NCBI RefSeq assembly: GCF_000510725.1
Contig: NZ_KI783312.1
Location: forward strand, 73,266-137,265
Direction of reading: 5' to 3'
Source of the DNA: Pseudoxanthomonas sp. J31
GTDB lineage: Bacteria > Pseudomonadota > Gammaproteobacteria > Xanthomonadales > Xanthomonadaceae
DNA: 64,000 nucleotides
Made by a program: the position numbers and the translations under genes. Positions 55,306-64,000 of the stretch are shown piece by piece. A model generated the notes under the pieces. It saw only the letters and a program-made list of their open reading frames with translations. It searched no databases and was not told the origin of the DNA. Positions within the stretch are counted from its first letter, which is position 1. Every line of letters starts with the position of its first letter.

Positions 55306-57788
55306 ACGTGCTGCGCCACGCGGCGCGCTCGCTGCGCCGCGAGTTCCTTTCCGGCGACCTGCTGACCCTGTTCGCCGCGCTGGTGCTGGGCGTGGCGGCG
55401 ATGACCGCGGTCGGCACCCTGGTCGACCGGGTCACCCTGGCGCTGGCCTCCAGCGCGGCCGAGGTGGTCGGCGGCGACCTGGGCGTGCAGGGACGCACCG
55501 ACCCGCCCGCCGAATTCACCGCCGAAGCGCGCGCGCGTGGCCTGGCGGTCGCGCGTCTGGTGACCTTCCCCAGCGTGCTGTTCCATGGCGATTCCAGCCA
55601 GATGGCCACGATCAAGGGCGTGGACGGTGCCCATCCGCTGCGCGGCCGCCTGCGCGTGGCGAGCGATACGGCAGGCCTGCAGGTTGCCGATGCCGGCGGC
55701 CCACCGCCGGGCGAGGCCTATGCCGATCCGCGCATCCTGGCCGGCCTGGGCGTGGAGGTGGGCGACAGCATCGAGCTGGGCAGCAGCCAGGTGCGCATCA
55801 CCCGCGTGCTGTTGTCCGAACCGGATGCCTCCGGCGGGCTGATGGAGATGGCGCCGCCGCTGCTGGTGCACCGCGACGACGTCGAGGCCGCCGGCCTGCT
55901 CGGCCCAGGCAGCCGCGCCGGCTACCGGCTGATGTTCGCCGGCCCGCCGGCGGCGATCGCGGGCATGCGCGAATGGCTGCAACCGCGCCTGCAGCCCGGC
56001 CAGCGCCTGGTCGGGGTGGAGGACGCGCAGCAGGGCCTGCGCAATGCCTTCGACCGCGCCGGCCGCTTCCTCGCCCTGGCCGCGCTGCTGGCAGTGCTGC
56101 TGGCCAGCGTGGCCACCGCGCTGGCCGCCAACCGCTTTGCCCTGCGCCGGGTGGACGCGGTGGCGATCCTGCGCTGCCTCGGCGCGCGCCAGCGCGACAT
56201 CCTCGCTTCGCTCGCCCTGCAGCTGGTGCTGCTGGCGATCCCGGCCTGCGTGCTGGGGGTTGGCCTGGGCATGCTGGCCCAGGTCGCCCTGGTCGAGGCG
56301 CTGGGCAGCCTGGTGCCCGCGCGCCTGCCCCTGCCACAGGCCACGCCGATGCTGGCCGGCGCCGGCATCGGCCTGCTGATCCTGCTCGGCTTCGGCCTGC
56401 CGCCGCTGCTGCGCCTGCGCGGGGTGCCGCCGATGCGCGTGCTCAACCGCAGCTTCGCCGCGCTGCCGGCTACTTCCCTGCTGGCCTACCTGGCGGCGCT
56501 GGCAGCCACCGTCGCGCTGGCCGTGTACGCCACCGGGGACGTGCAGCTGGCCGCCTGGGTGCTGGGCGGGCTGGCGGTGCTTGCCCTGCTCGCGGCTGCC
56601 GCGGGCGCGAGCCTGCTGTGGCTGCTGGGCCGCCTGCAGTCGCGCCTGCACGGCCCGTGGCGGCTTGGGCTGGCCGCGCTGGCGCGACGCCGCGGCCTGG
56701 CCGTGGTGCAGCTGGTGGGCCTGTCGCTGTCGCTGTGCGCGCTGCTGCTGTTGGCGGTGGTCGGTCCCGGCCTGCTCGGACAGTGGCGGGAGCGCCTGCC
56801 GCCGGACACGCCCAACCACTTCCTGCTCAACGTGCAGCGCGACCAGGCCGAGGCGGTGGAACAGGCGCTGCGTGGAATGGGCGTGGCCGATCCGGACCTG
56901 CAGCCGTTCGGCACCGGGCGCCTGGTCGCGATCAATGGCAAGCCGCCGCAGCGGACCGCGGTGGACGAAGGCGACGACGGCAACGACGCCGACCGCCCGG
57001 TGAACTTCTCCTGGCGCCACACGTTCCCGCCGGCCAACACCCTGCTCGAAGGCGCGTTCTGGAGCGAGACCACCGACGCCGCCGAGGCCTCGATCGAACA
57101 GGGCTGGGCCGGCCGCTACGGCATCGGCCTGGGCGACAGCCTGACCCTGCAGCTGGGCGAACAGGAACGCACCTTCACCGTCACCAGCATCCGCAAGGCC
57201 GACTGGGATTCGTTCCGGGTCAACTTCTTCGTGCTGCTCAATGCAGGCGCGGTGGGCGACGCGCCGTACAACCTGATCTCCAGCTTCCACCTGCCCTCGG
57301 GACGCACCGCCGCGCTGGCGCCGGTCGTGCGCGAATTCCCGAACGTCTCGGTGCTGGAGATCGATGCACTGCTGGAGCGGGTACGCGAGGTGATCGAACG
57401 CGTGGCCCAGGCGGTGCAGCTGGTGATGGGCTTCAGCCTGGCCGCGGGCGTGCTGGTGCTGCTGGCGGCGCTGCAGGCCACGGCCGGCGAGCGTCGCTAC
57501 GACAGCGCGGTGCTGCGCACCCTCGGTGCGCGCCACGGCCAGCTGCGCGGCGCGGTGCTGGTGGAGTTCGGCGCCCTGGGCCTGGCCGCGGCGCTGCTGG
57601 CGGTATCGGCCGCCGCGGTGATCGGCGTGCTGGTCTCGCGCCAGCTGTTCGAGCTGGCACTGTCGCCACCGTGGCCCGCGCTGCTGGCCGGCGGCGCGAT
57701 CGGCATCGCGCTGAGCCTGGTGGCCGGCTGGTCGGGCACCCGCGCCATCCTGCGCACGCTGCCGATGCTGGCGTTGCGCCAGTACTGA
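55302..57788 (+). CDS. ybbP: YbbP-like large FtsX-family permease
   Basis: An 828-residue permease of the YbbP type: N-terminal helix (LLTLFAALVLGVAAMTAVGT), periplasmic domain, an FtsX unit of three helices (AALLAVLLASVATALAANRF, VDAVAILRCLGARQRDILA), a second block of four helices, another periplasmic domain with FSWRHTFPPANTLLEGAFW, and a C-terminal FtsX unit (YDSAVLRTLGARHGQLRGA). In E. coli the YbbAP-TesA set is co-located and is proposed to move hydrophobic compounds to TesA for hydrolysis. The overlapping ATG couples it to ybbA. Confidence 0.94.
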
Positions 57789-57795
57789 GGCCACT

Positions 57796-57819
57796 GCCGC
57801 GGCCCGCCCGGGCCGCGGC
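57796..57819 (+). terminator. Hairpin after ybbP
   Basis: An 11-bp perfect stem GCCGCGGCCCG / CGGGCCGCGGC with a two-base turn, extended by CCAC/GTGG across one mismatch, eight bases after the ybbP stop. No U-tract, so the terminating strength is uncertain. Confidence 0.6.
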
Positions 57820-57863
57820 GGTGGATTATCCTGCGCGCCTCATCCCTGCCCTGCGGCCCGACG

Positions 57864-58238
57864 ATGCCCGCCCTGCCCCTGTCGAACTACCTCGTCCCGG
57901 TGCTGTTGCTGCTGGCCAGCAACGTGTTCATGACCTTCGCCTGGTACGGCCACCTCAAGTACAAGAGCGCGCCGCTGTTCATGGCGATCGTGGCCAGCTG
58001 GGGCATCGCCTTCTTCGAGTACAGCCTGATGGTCCCGGCCAACCGCATGGGCAGCGGGGTGTACTCGGTGGTCCAGCTCAAGACCATCCAGGAGATCATC
58101 ACCCTGGTGGTGTTTGCCGGCTTCTCGGCCTGGTACCTGGGCCAGCCGCTGAAGTGGAACCACTACGCGGCCTTCGCCCTGATCGTGGGCGCGGCCTTCC
58201 TGGTGTTCTACGACGGCGGCAGCGCGGCCTCGCACTGA
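57864..58238 (+). CDS. DMT-superfamily small membrane protein (DUF486)
   Basis: A 124-residue protein with four predicted transmembrane helices (VPVLLLLASNVFMTFAWYG, LFMAIVASWGIAFFEYSLMV, VVQLKTIQEIITLVVFAGF, YAAFALIVGAAFLVFYDGG). It belongs to the DUF486/DMT group of half-size transporter-like proteins. The substrate is unknown. Convergent with ynfA, another four-helix protein. Confidence 0.87.
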   Translation: MPALPLSNYLVPVLLLLASNVFMTFAWYGHLKYKSAPLFMAIVASWGIAFFEYSLMVPANRMGSGVYSVVQLKTIQEIITLVVFAGFSAWYLGQPLKWNHYAAFALIVGAAFLVFYDGGSAASH

Positions 58239-58254
58239 ACCGCATGCGGCGTAC

Positions 58255-58578
58255 TCAGGCCTGCCTGGGCGCGAACATGATCACCGCCATCCCGGCCAGG
58301 CACAGGGCCACGCCCAGCAGGTCCCAGCGGGTGGGGCGCACGCCGTCCACCGCCCACAGCCAGGCCAGCGCGGTGCCGATGTAGACCCCTCCATAGGCGG
58401 CGTACACGCGCCCGGTGGCCGTCGGATGCAGGGTCAGCAGCCAGGCGAAGACCGCCAGGCTCAGTGCCGCCGGCAGCAGCAGCCAGGCGCTACCGTCATT
58501 GCGCAGCCATGACCACACCAGCCAGCAGCCGAGGATCTCGGCGATGGCGGTGGCCACGAACAGCGCGAAGGTGGTCAC
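58255..58578 (-). CDS. ynfA: YnfA family inner-membrane protein
   Basis: A 107-residue, four-helix protein of the UPF0060/YnfA family (SMR-related), with family signatures [38 protein letters not shown] and [20 protein letters not shown]. YnfA in Shigella has been linked to efflux of cationic compounds; here function is inferred only. GTG start overlaps the mazG stop (GTGA), so it is co-translated with mazG. Confidence 0.92.
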   Translation of the reverse strand: MTTFALFVATAIAEILGCWLVWSWLRNDGSAWLLLPAALSLAVFAWLLTLHPTATGRVYAAYGGVYIGTALAWLWAVDGVRPTRWDLLGVALCLAGMAVIMFAPRQA

Positions 58579-59399
58579 GCCGCCCCCGCGCCCTCGCGTT
58601 CGGCCTGCTTGACCTGTTGCCACAGCGCTTCCTGTTGCTCCAGGGTGAGGGTCGGCAGCGGCGTGCCGGCGGCCGCGGCCAGTGCCTCCATCGCGCGGAA
58701 GCGGCGTTCGAACTTGTGGTTCGCGCGGCGCAGCGCGGCGCCCGGATCGACCTTGGCGTGCCGGGCGACGTTGGCGGCGACGAACAGCAGGTCGCCGATC
58801 TCGTCCTCCAGGCGCTCGCGGTTGGCGGCCACGTCGCCGCGCGCGAACTCGGCGCGCACCTCGGCGATCTCCTCCTGCAGCTTCTCCAGCACCGGCTCCG
58901 GGCCGGGCCAGTCGAAGCCGGTGCGCGCGGCGCGCGACTGCAGCTTCACCGCGCGCTGCCATTCCGGCAGGCCGCGGGAGATGCCGGCCAGGGCCGAGGT
59001 GTCCTGCTCGCCGGCGGCTTGGCGCTCGGCGCGCTTGATCGCCTCCCAGTTGAGGGTCTGCTCCTCGGCATCGGCGAAGCTGGCCTCGCCGAACACGTGC
59101 GGGTGGCGGCGCACCATCTTGTCGCTGATCGCGTTGGCCACGTCGTCGAACGCGAACGCGCCCTGTTCGGCGGCCATCTGCGCATGGAACACCACCTGCA
59201 GCAGCAGGTCGCCCAGTTCGTCCTTCAGCGCGGCCAGGTCCTTGCGGTCGATCGCGTCGGCGACTTCGTACGCCTCCTCGATGGTGTACGGGGCGATGGT
59301 GGAGAAATCCTGTTCCAGGTCCCAGGGACAGCCGCCCTGCGGGTCGCGCAGGCGGGCCATGATCGCCAGCAGGCGGTCGATTGGTCGTTCGGTAGGCAT
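58575..59399 (-). CDS. mazG: Nucleoside triphosphate pyrophosphohydrolase MazG
   Basis: Hydrolyses NTPs/dNTPs to monophosphates and pyrophosphate, and in E. coli lowers ppGpp. The 274-residue protein has two MazG domains: [20 protein letters not shown] with [11 protein letters not shown] and [18 protein letters not shown] (EExxE..ExxD metal site), and a second with [25 protein letters not shown] ends seven bases before the ATG ([10 protein letters not shown]). A hexanucleotide repeat tract lies 31 bp upstream. The frame stays open through it, but the added peptide would be poly-Leu/Glu-Leu and is unlikely. Confidence 0.95.
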   Translation of the reverse strand: MPTERPIDRLLAIMARLRDPQGGCPWDLEQDFSTIAPYTIEEAYEVADAIDRKDLAALKDELGDLLLQVVFHAQMAAEQGAFAFDDVANAISDKMVRRHPHVFGEASFADAEEQTLNWEAIKRAERQAAGEQDTSALAGISRGLPEWQRAVKLQSRAARTGFDWPGPEPVLEKLQEEIAEVRAEFARGDVAANRERLEDEIGDLLFVAANVARHAKVDPGAALRRANHKFERRFRAMEALAAAAGTPLPTLTLEQQEALWQQVKQAEREGAGAA

Positions 59400-59430
59400 G
59401 GCGCGAACTCTAGCAGGGAACCTGGCCGGC

Positions 59431-59484
59431 TCCAGCTCCAGCTCCAGCTCCAGCAACAGCAAGAGCAAGAGCAAGGGCAAGGGC
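59431..59484. repeat. Hexanucleotide tandem repeats upstream of mazG
   Basis: On the plus strand, four perfect copies of TCCAGC (59431-59454), one AACAGC, two AAGAGC and two AAGGGC, all sharing the spacing of six. It is a compound microsatellite of nine units ending 31 bp upstream of the mazG start codon. Read on the mazG strand the second half consists of CTTGCT/CTTGCC units. Copy-number change would not alter reading frame. Confidence 0.9.
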
Positions 59485-59896
59485 GCTGGCTTCGGAGGGG
59501 GCCGCCGCATCCACGCATGCCGGTGCACCGCGCGGACGGACGTCCTGTCCGTACGCGCGGCCGTGGCACGTCCATGTGCCACTTGCCCCGGCATGCGCGG
59601 ATACGGCGTCCTCGGTGAGCGTCAGGTCGGCCAGCTTCGTTGACGCCCGGTCAAGTTCCGCAGGCCTGGCGAGACCGTAGGCGCCATTTGGCCAGGAGTG
59701 GCCGGGCCAAGCCCCCCGAAGCGCCAGCAGGACCTGCCAGGCCGGGCAGGCCTTGGCCGCGGTAGCGGGTGCGCGCATGGACGTGCGCCCGGGCGACCAC
59801 CGCAGGCCTGGCCTGTCGCGGCGCCGTCCGAAGCTACGCGCCCGGAGAACGCATTCGGCGGGAGCAGCGGATAAAAAGTCCGGTGCGCAAAAGGAA
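59485..59896. other. Non-coding interval with inverted repeats, mazG-pgk gap
   Basis: About 410 bp without a credible gene. It contains a perfect 7-bp inverted repeat GTGGCAC / GTGCCAC (59563-59582, six-base loop), a GGAC/GTCC hairpin just before it (59534-59550), and scattered GGCC-rich palindromes. The minus strand has an open frame of about 120 codons across it ending in Ala-Gly repeats, which I consider spurious. The arrangement resembles dispersed intergenic repeats of this bacterial family, but that cannot be shown from one copy. Confidence 0.4.
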
Positions 59897-59923
59897 AAGC
59901 CGGCGCCTTCGCGGCGCCGGCTT
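59897..59923 (-). terminator. Rho-independent terminator of pgk
   Basis: On the minus strand, AAGCCGGCGCC - GCGAA loop - GGCGCCGGCTT followed by TTCCTTTTGC, i.e. an 11-bp stem with a genuine U-rich tail, 33 bp after the pgk stop. The clearest intrinsic terminator in the window. Confidence 0.92.
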
Positions 59924-59956
59924 CCGGTCACAGGGGGCGCTGGGTCGCGCCAGGCC

Positions 59957-61132
59957 TCAGCCGCCGCGCGCCTGCAGGGCGGCCACGGCCGGCAGGGTCT
60001 TGCCTTCCAGGAACTCGAGGAAGGCGCCGCCGCCGGTGGAGATGTAGCTGACGTCCTTTTCGATGCCGTACTTGTCCACCGCCGCCAGGGTGTCGCCGCC
60101 GCCGGCGATGGAGAACGCCTTCGATTCGGCGATGGCGCGGGCCAGGGTCTCGGTGCCCTTGCCGAAGGCATCGAACTCGAACACGCCCACCGGGCCGTTC
60201 CAGACCACGGTGCCGGCGGACTTGATGAGCCCGGCGTACTGCGCGGCGGTCTGCGGGCCGATGTCCAGGATCATGTCCTCGGCGCCGACCTGGTCGACCG
60301 GCTTGACCGTGGCCGGGGCGTCGGCGGCGAACGCCGGGGCCACCACCACGTCCACCGGCAACGGGATCTGCGCGCCGCGCGCCTGGGCATCGGCGGCGAT
60401 CTTCTTCGCCGTCTCCAGCAGGTCGGCCTCGTACAGCGACTTGCCGACGTTGTAGCCGGCCGCGGCGATGAAGGTGTTGGCGATGCCGCCGCCGACGATC
60501 AGCTGGTCGACCTTGCCGACCAGGTTGGTCAGCAGCTCCAGCTTGGTCGAGACCTTGCTGCCGGCGACGATGGCCAGCAGCGGGCGCGCCGGGTTGTCCA
60601 GCGCCTTGGCCAGTGCATCCAGCTCGGCCATCAGCAGCGGCCCGCCGGCGGCCACCGGGGCGAAGCGGATCACGCCGTGGGTCGAGGCCTGGGCGCGGTG
60701 CGCGGTGCCGAAGGCGTCCATCACGAACACGTCGCACAGCGCCGCGTACTTCCTCGCCAGCGCCTCGTCGTCCTTGCCCTCGCCGACGTTCATGCGGCAG
60801 TTCTCCAGCAGCACGACCTGGCCAGGCTTGACCTCGACGCCGTCGACCCAGTCCTTCACCAGCGGTACGTCCACGCCCAGCAGCTCGGACAGGCGCGCAG
60901 CCACCGGCGCCAGCGAATCAGCCTCGCTCCACTGGCCTTCCTTGGGCCGCCCCAGGTGCGAGGTGACCATCACCGCGGCGCCCTTCTCCAGTGCCAGCTT
61001 GAGCGTCGGCACCGAGGCGGTGATGCGCTGCTCGGAGGTGATGCGACCGTTGTCGATCGGCACGTTGAGATCCTGGCGGATCAGCACGCGCTTGCCGGTC
61101 AGGTCGAGGTCGGTCATCCGGATGATCGTCAT
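59957..61132 (-). CDS. pgk: Phosphoglycerate kinase
   Basis: Transfers phosphate from 1,3-bisphosphoglycerate to ADP in glycolysis. The 391-residue protein shows [31 protein letters not shown], the substrate arginine loop [33 protein letters not shown], and the nucleotide-binding [17 protein letters not shown] and [23 protein letters not shown] was chosen. In many relatives pgk neighbours gap, pyk or fba; here it stands alone between mazG and a DUF3999 gene. Confidence 0.97.
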   Translation of the reverse strand: MTIIRMTDLDLTGKRVLIRQDLNVPIDNGRITSEQRITASVPTLKLALEKGAAVMVTSHLGRPKEGQWSEADSLAPVAARLSELLGVDVPLVKDWVDGVEVKPGQVVLLENCRMNVGEGKDDEALARKYAALCDVFVMDAFGTAHRAQASTHGVIRFAPVAAGGPLLMAELDALAKALDNPARPLLAIVAGSKVSTKLELLTNLVGKVDQLIVGGGIANTFIAAAGYNVGKSLYEADLLETAKKIAADAQARGAQIPLPVDVVVAPAFAADAPATVKPVDQVGAEDMILDIGPQTAAQYAGLIKSAGTVVWNGPVGVFEFDAFGKGTETLARAIAESKAFSIAGGGDTLAAVDKYGIEKDVSYISTGGGAFLEFLEGKTLPAVAALQARGG

Positions 61133-61232
61133 GCTCACGTCTCTGTGTGGGGGATCAAGGTGGGTCGCGCCGGCGCGGCGCGCGGGTGCGGGCATTTTCC
61201 GGGACGGGACGTGGCGGCGGCAAACCCGGCGC

Positions 61233-62603
61233 TCAGGGCGCCCGCGGCGGCTGCCGTAGCAGGCTCATTCCCAGCAGCGCCACCAGCACCGCGCCACCGA
61301 CCAGCAGCGCCCACAGCAGCCAGCTCTTCCAGTCGTGCTCGACCAGCGGCTCCAGGGCGCGCTCGCCGGCCAGCTCCTGGGCCTCGCCGGCCAGGTAGGC
61401 CGGGGCCGGCTCCCAGTCGGGGCCACGCTGGGCGCGCAGCGCGTCCAGCAGCGGCTTGATTGGCGCCTCGCCGCGCTGGCGGCGGGCACTGCCGGCGGCC
61501 AGGGTGTAGGGCGGCTGGCCCTGGGCCAGGAACACCAGTACCTCGGACCGGTAACCCAGGCGCAGCACCGGCATGCCCTCGCCCACCGGGGTCGTCGGGA
61601 CCAGTCGCCAGTACCGGTCGCGCACCGCCGCGGCCAGCGTGCGCGGTTCCGAGCGCGCCCCGGCGCGGTCGTCGCCCACCTGGTAGGCAACCCAGGGGCC
61701 GGCGCGCCAGGTCCAGGAAGCGTCGGGGTCCTCGCGGCTGTACAGGGTCCACTGCACCGCGGCGTTGTCCGGCAGGCGCACGTCGGCGCGCTCCACCGGG
61801 AAGCGTCCGGGCAGGCGGAACTCGAAACCCTCCCGCCCGGCCACGCTGCGACGCTCGCCGCGCAGCTCCTGCCAATCCCACTGCAGCTGCGCCTCCGCCG
61901 GCGCCAGCTCGGCCGCGACCCCGGTAAGCTCCGGCCCGGGGCCGGCGCGCAGCGGCAGCAGGCGCAGGTAGCGGGCCTGGCCATCCAGGGCGATGCGGCC
62001 CTGGCGCAGGCGTTCGCCGCCGCGCTCCAGGTCCAGCAGGGTGGTGCTGCCGTTGAGCGTGCGCCAGCTGCGCAGGTCGTCGCTGCCCTCGACCTTGTAG
62101 CCGGCCTGCAGCGGCTGCGATGGCGTCTTCCACTCCAGCAGCAGCGCGCGCACCGGCTCGCGCACGCGGCTGGCATCGACCAGCCAGCTGCCGGCGCCGC
62201 CGGCGGGCGTACGCGCCGGGAACCCCGCCTGCACCCGGCGGATGTTGCCCTCGTCGTCGCGCTCGGCGATCAGGTGGATGTCGTTGCCGGCGCCGTCCTG
62301 CGCCGGCAACGGGAACCAGGGCAGCCCCGTGGTACGCGGCGCCTGCGCCAACGGCTGCGCCGGCGACAGCACCGCCGCGGCCACCGCCTGGCCCTGGGCG
62401 TTGAATACCTCCACGTCGCGCAGGCCGCGCTCGTGCGCCCCCAGGTACACCGCCTCGTCGAGCAGTACCCGGTAGGCCCCGGCGTTGTCCTGGCCCAGGG
62501 CCAGCGGCCACTGCCGCGCATAGTCCTGCGCCGGGGCGCTGGCCTGTGCGCCTCCGGCCAGCACGGAAACCAGCGCCAGTGCGTACCAGGATCGTTTGCT
62601 CAT
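61233..62603 (-). CDS. DUF3999 family exported membrane protein
   Basis: A 456-residue protein: signal peptide ([17 protein letters not shown]), a beta-rich periplasmic region with a discoidin-like segment ([32 protein letters not shown]), and one C-terminal transmembrane helix ([19 protein letters not shown]) followed by a short basic tail. This matches the DUF3999 family, which is commonly found beside DUF2339, as here. The two genes overlap (ATGA). Function unknown; membrane or envelope roles are usually guessed from topology. Confidence 0.85.
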   Translation of the reverse strand: MSKRSWYALALVSVLAGGAQASAPAQDYARQWPLALGQDNAGAYRVLLDEAVYLGAHERGLRDVEVFNAQGQAVAAAVLSPAQPLAQAPRTTGLPWFPLPAQDGAGNDIHLIAERDDEGNIRRVQAGFPARTPAGGAGSWLVDASRVREPVRALLLEWKTPSQPLQAGYKVEGSDDLRSWRTLNGSTTLLDLERGGERLRQGRIALDGQARYLRLLPLRAGPGPELTGVAAELAPAEAQLQWDWQELRGERRSVAGREGFEFRLPGRFPVERADVRLPDNAAVQWTLYSREDPDASWTWRAGPWVAYQVGDDRAGARSEPRTLAAAVRDRYWRLVPTTPVGEGMPVLRLGYRSEVLVFLAQGQPPYTLAAGSARRQRGEAPIKPLLDALRAQRGPDWEPAPAYLAGEAQELAGERALEPLVEHDWKSWLLWALLVGGAVLVALLGMSLLRQPPRAP

Positions 62604-64000
62604 GCGTCCGTCTCCACGTTGTCCCCGGCGCGCGGCGGCGCCGGGGCGAGGTAGCCGACGATCATGCACAGCACGCCGTAGGCGATGAAAGACACGATGC
62701 CGGCCAGGTTGCCCAGGTGGGTGCGGTCGACCAGCACCAGCTTGGCCAGGACCACACCCATCAGCACCGCGCCGGCCAGCCACAGGCCGCGCTGGCCGCG
62801 GCGCGAACCGAGCACCCAGCCGAGCACGCCCAGCACGCTCCAGGCCACGGTCAGGCTGGTCTGGGCCAGGGCGCTGGACAGCAGGCCCGGGGTCCAGCCG
62901 ATGCCACCCCAGTAATGCACGCAGCGCAGGGTGGAGGCGCTCAGCAGCAGGAAGCCGCCGCCGGCCAGCAGCGCCCCGGCATGCCTGCTGCCCAGCCAGG
63001 CCGCACCCAGGCCCAGGGTCGCCAGCTGCACCAGCTCGCCCGGGTTGAGCAGTGGCAGCCAGGGCAGCGGCGCCGGGGACAGCGGGCGCTTGAGCATCGC
63101 CAGCCAGATCGCGGCGGCGACCGCGAAACCGGACCACGACACCGGCGTGCGCATCGGTGCGGCGACCGCGGCATCGCGCGGCAGCGCCAGCCAGTCCCAG
63201 CGCCACTGCGCGAGCGCGATCAGCACCAGCCACGGCAGGGCCGCCAGCGCGAACTCCCAGCCCTGGCCGAGGCTGGCCTCGAGCGCGACCCAGCGCCCCT
63301 CCAGCGATGCCAGCAGGGCCCACAGCAGCCACCAGGCCAACTGCGCGGCGCCAGCACTGCGGCCGGCATCCAGGCGCAGGCAGGCCAGCCCACGCAGGCC
63401 CAGCAGGCCGAACACCAGCCACGCCAGCGTACCGAAGCTCCCGCCCAGCGGATGCTGGTGCCGCTCCGACTGCCAGAACAGCACCAGCGCGGCCAGCACG
63501 ACCGCCGCCAGCAGGGTCTGGGCCAGCAATGCGGCCGGGCGGCGGCGATGGACTTCCGCCGCCAGCCAGCCGGTCGCGCCGGCCAGCACCAGGGCCAGGT
63601 CGGCGCGCAAGGCCGGAGCGGCGAAGCGCGCGATCTCGTGCGCGCAGTCGCCGGCCCACCACGCCGTGCCCCACAGGAAGAACAGTGCCGCCGGCACGGT
63701 CCGGCCATGGGCACGTGCCGCCCAGGCGCTGGCCCAGCCGCCCAGCGCCAGCAGGAACATGCCCATCGCCGTCGGATTGGACACGGCACGCAGGTCCCCG
63801 TGCGCATTGTCCAGCCCGAGCAGCAACGCCAACGCCGCCAACAGCTGCAGCGCCACGCCGCTGGCCTGCGGCAGCCAGCGCTGCCGGCGCAGGCCCAGCC
63901 ACACCAGCCCGGCGCCCTCCAGCGCGAACACGCTGGCGGTGGCGCGCGCGCTCAGGCACAGCGGCACCGCCAGGGTGGCGAAGCCCACTGCCAGCACCGC
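62600..64000 (-). CDS. DUF2339 polytopic membrane protein (5' end outside window)
   Basis: The C-terminal 465 or more residues of a large membrane protein with about a dozen predicted helices in a row (for example GVALQLLAALALLLGLDNA, ADLALVLAGATGWLAAEV, LVLVDRTHLGNLAGIVSFIAYGVLCM). The last motif, with KLVLVDRTHLGNLAGIVSF, is characteristic of DUF2339 C-termini. The start lies beyond position 64000. It overlaps the following DUF3999 gene, indicating a conserved two-gene operon. Function unknown. Confidence 0.85.
   Translation of the reverse strand, partial: AVLAVGFATLAVPLCLSARATASVFALEGAGLVWLGLRRQRWLPQASGVALQLLAALALLLGLDNAHGDLRAVSNPTAMGMFLLALGGWASAWAARAHGRTVPAALFFLWGTAWWAGDCAHEIARFAAPALRADLALVLAGATGWLAAEVHRRRPAALLAQTLLAAVVLAALVLFWQSERHQHPLGGSFGTLAWLVFGLLGLRGLACLRLDAGRSAGAAQLAWWLLWALLASLEGRWVALEASLGQGWEFALAALPWLVLIALAQWRWDWLALPRDAAVAAPMRTPVSWSGFAVAAAIWLAMLKRPLSPAPLPWLPLLNPGELVQLATLGLGAAWLGSRHAGALLAGGGFLLLSASTLRCVHYWGGIGWTPGLLSSALAQTSLTVAWSVLGVLGWVLGSRRGQRGLWLAGAVLMGVVLAKLVLVDRTHLGNLAGIVSFIAYGVLCMIVGYLAPAPPRAGDNVETDA

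Noticed and set aside
59410-60171. Open frame on the minus strand spanning the mazG-pgk gap
   Set aside because: It runs antisense-in-phase through the pgk end and ends in Ala-Gly repeats encoded by the hexanucleotide tract. No start signal or family.

Overview
The window is GC-rich (roughly 70%), densely coded chromosomal DNA of a gammaproteobacterium. Gene content points to the Xanthomonadaceae/Lysobacteraceae (Xanthomonas, Stenotrophomonas, Lysobacter, Luteimonas and relatives). The clues are the surE-pcm-yqaA-nlpD cluster, lpxD-fabZ-lpxA-lpxB-rnhB, a metX-metB-hom operon behind a SAM-I riboswitch, the AAC(6')-I type acetyltransferase and the style of two-component systems. I saw no prophage, insertion sequence, CRISPR array, tRNA or rRNA. 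The genus is not determined. Much of the gene order differs from what I would expect in Xanthomonas, for example no dnaE after rnhB, no pilQ before aroK and no pyk beside pgk.

Layout: 33-3553 holds stationary-phase repair and envelope genes (nlpD, yqaA, pcm, surE reading leftward; smr rightward). 3602-7790 is the lipid A/fatty acid block with rnhB. 7856-9851 has slyD and two tandem NlpC/P60 cell-wall hydrolases. 9993-13163 has a dicarboxylate/glutamate symporter divergent from a lipoprotein alkaline phosphatase. 13236-17257 has hemJ, a methyltransferase, a leftward trio (pdxH, an AAC(6')-like acetyltransferase, an orphan BtuF-like binding protein) and a glycerate kinase. 17475-20569 is a BvgS/BvgA-like phosphorelay. 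20682-24209 runs through aroK-aroB, a WGR-domain protein and hemE. 24216-28715 is a secreted protein plus a giant beta-propeller hybrid histidine kinase. 28809-30672 is a YceI-cytochrome b561-YceI operon. 31031-35957 has sdaA convergent with the riboswitch-controlled met operon.

36092-39081 has an M23 peptidase and a GntR-ABC transporter operon whose permease carries a one-base frameshift. 39185-47839 has prfC, trhA, asmA, a CBS protein, a glycosyltransferase, mtgA, hslO and an unknown outer-membrane-like protein. 48099-53844 is a MacAB-type efflux operon with its own two-component system. 53926-57788 is the tesA / ybbA-ybbP pair with an extremely tight divergent start region. 57864-61132 holds small membrane proteins, mazG (preceded by a hexanucleotide repeat) and pgk. 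61233-64000 is a DUF3999-DUF2339 pair, the second gene running off the window.

The strongest non-coding element is the SAM-I riboswitch at about 35806-35923. It has a TTGACA promoter, a complete aptamer core and no obvious terminator. A second theme is a recurrent -10-like hexamer that ends only 6-9 nt before the start codon of at least eleven genes. This suggests many leaderless transcripts.
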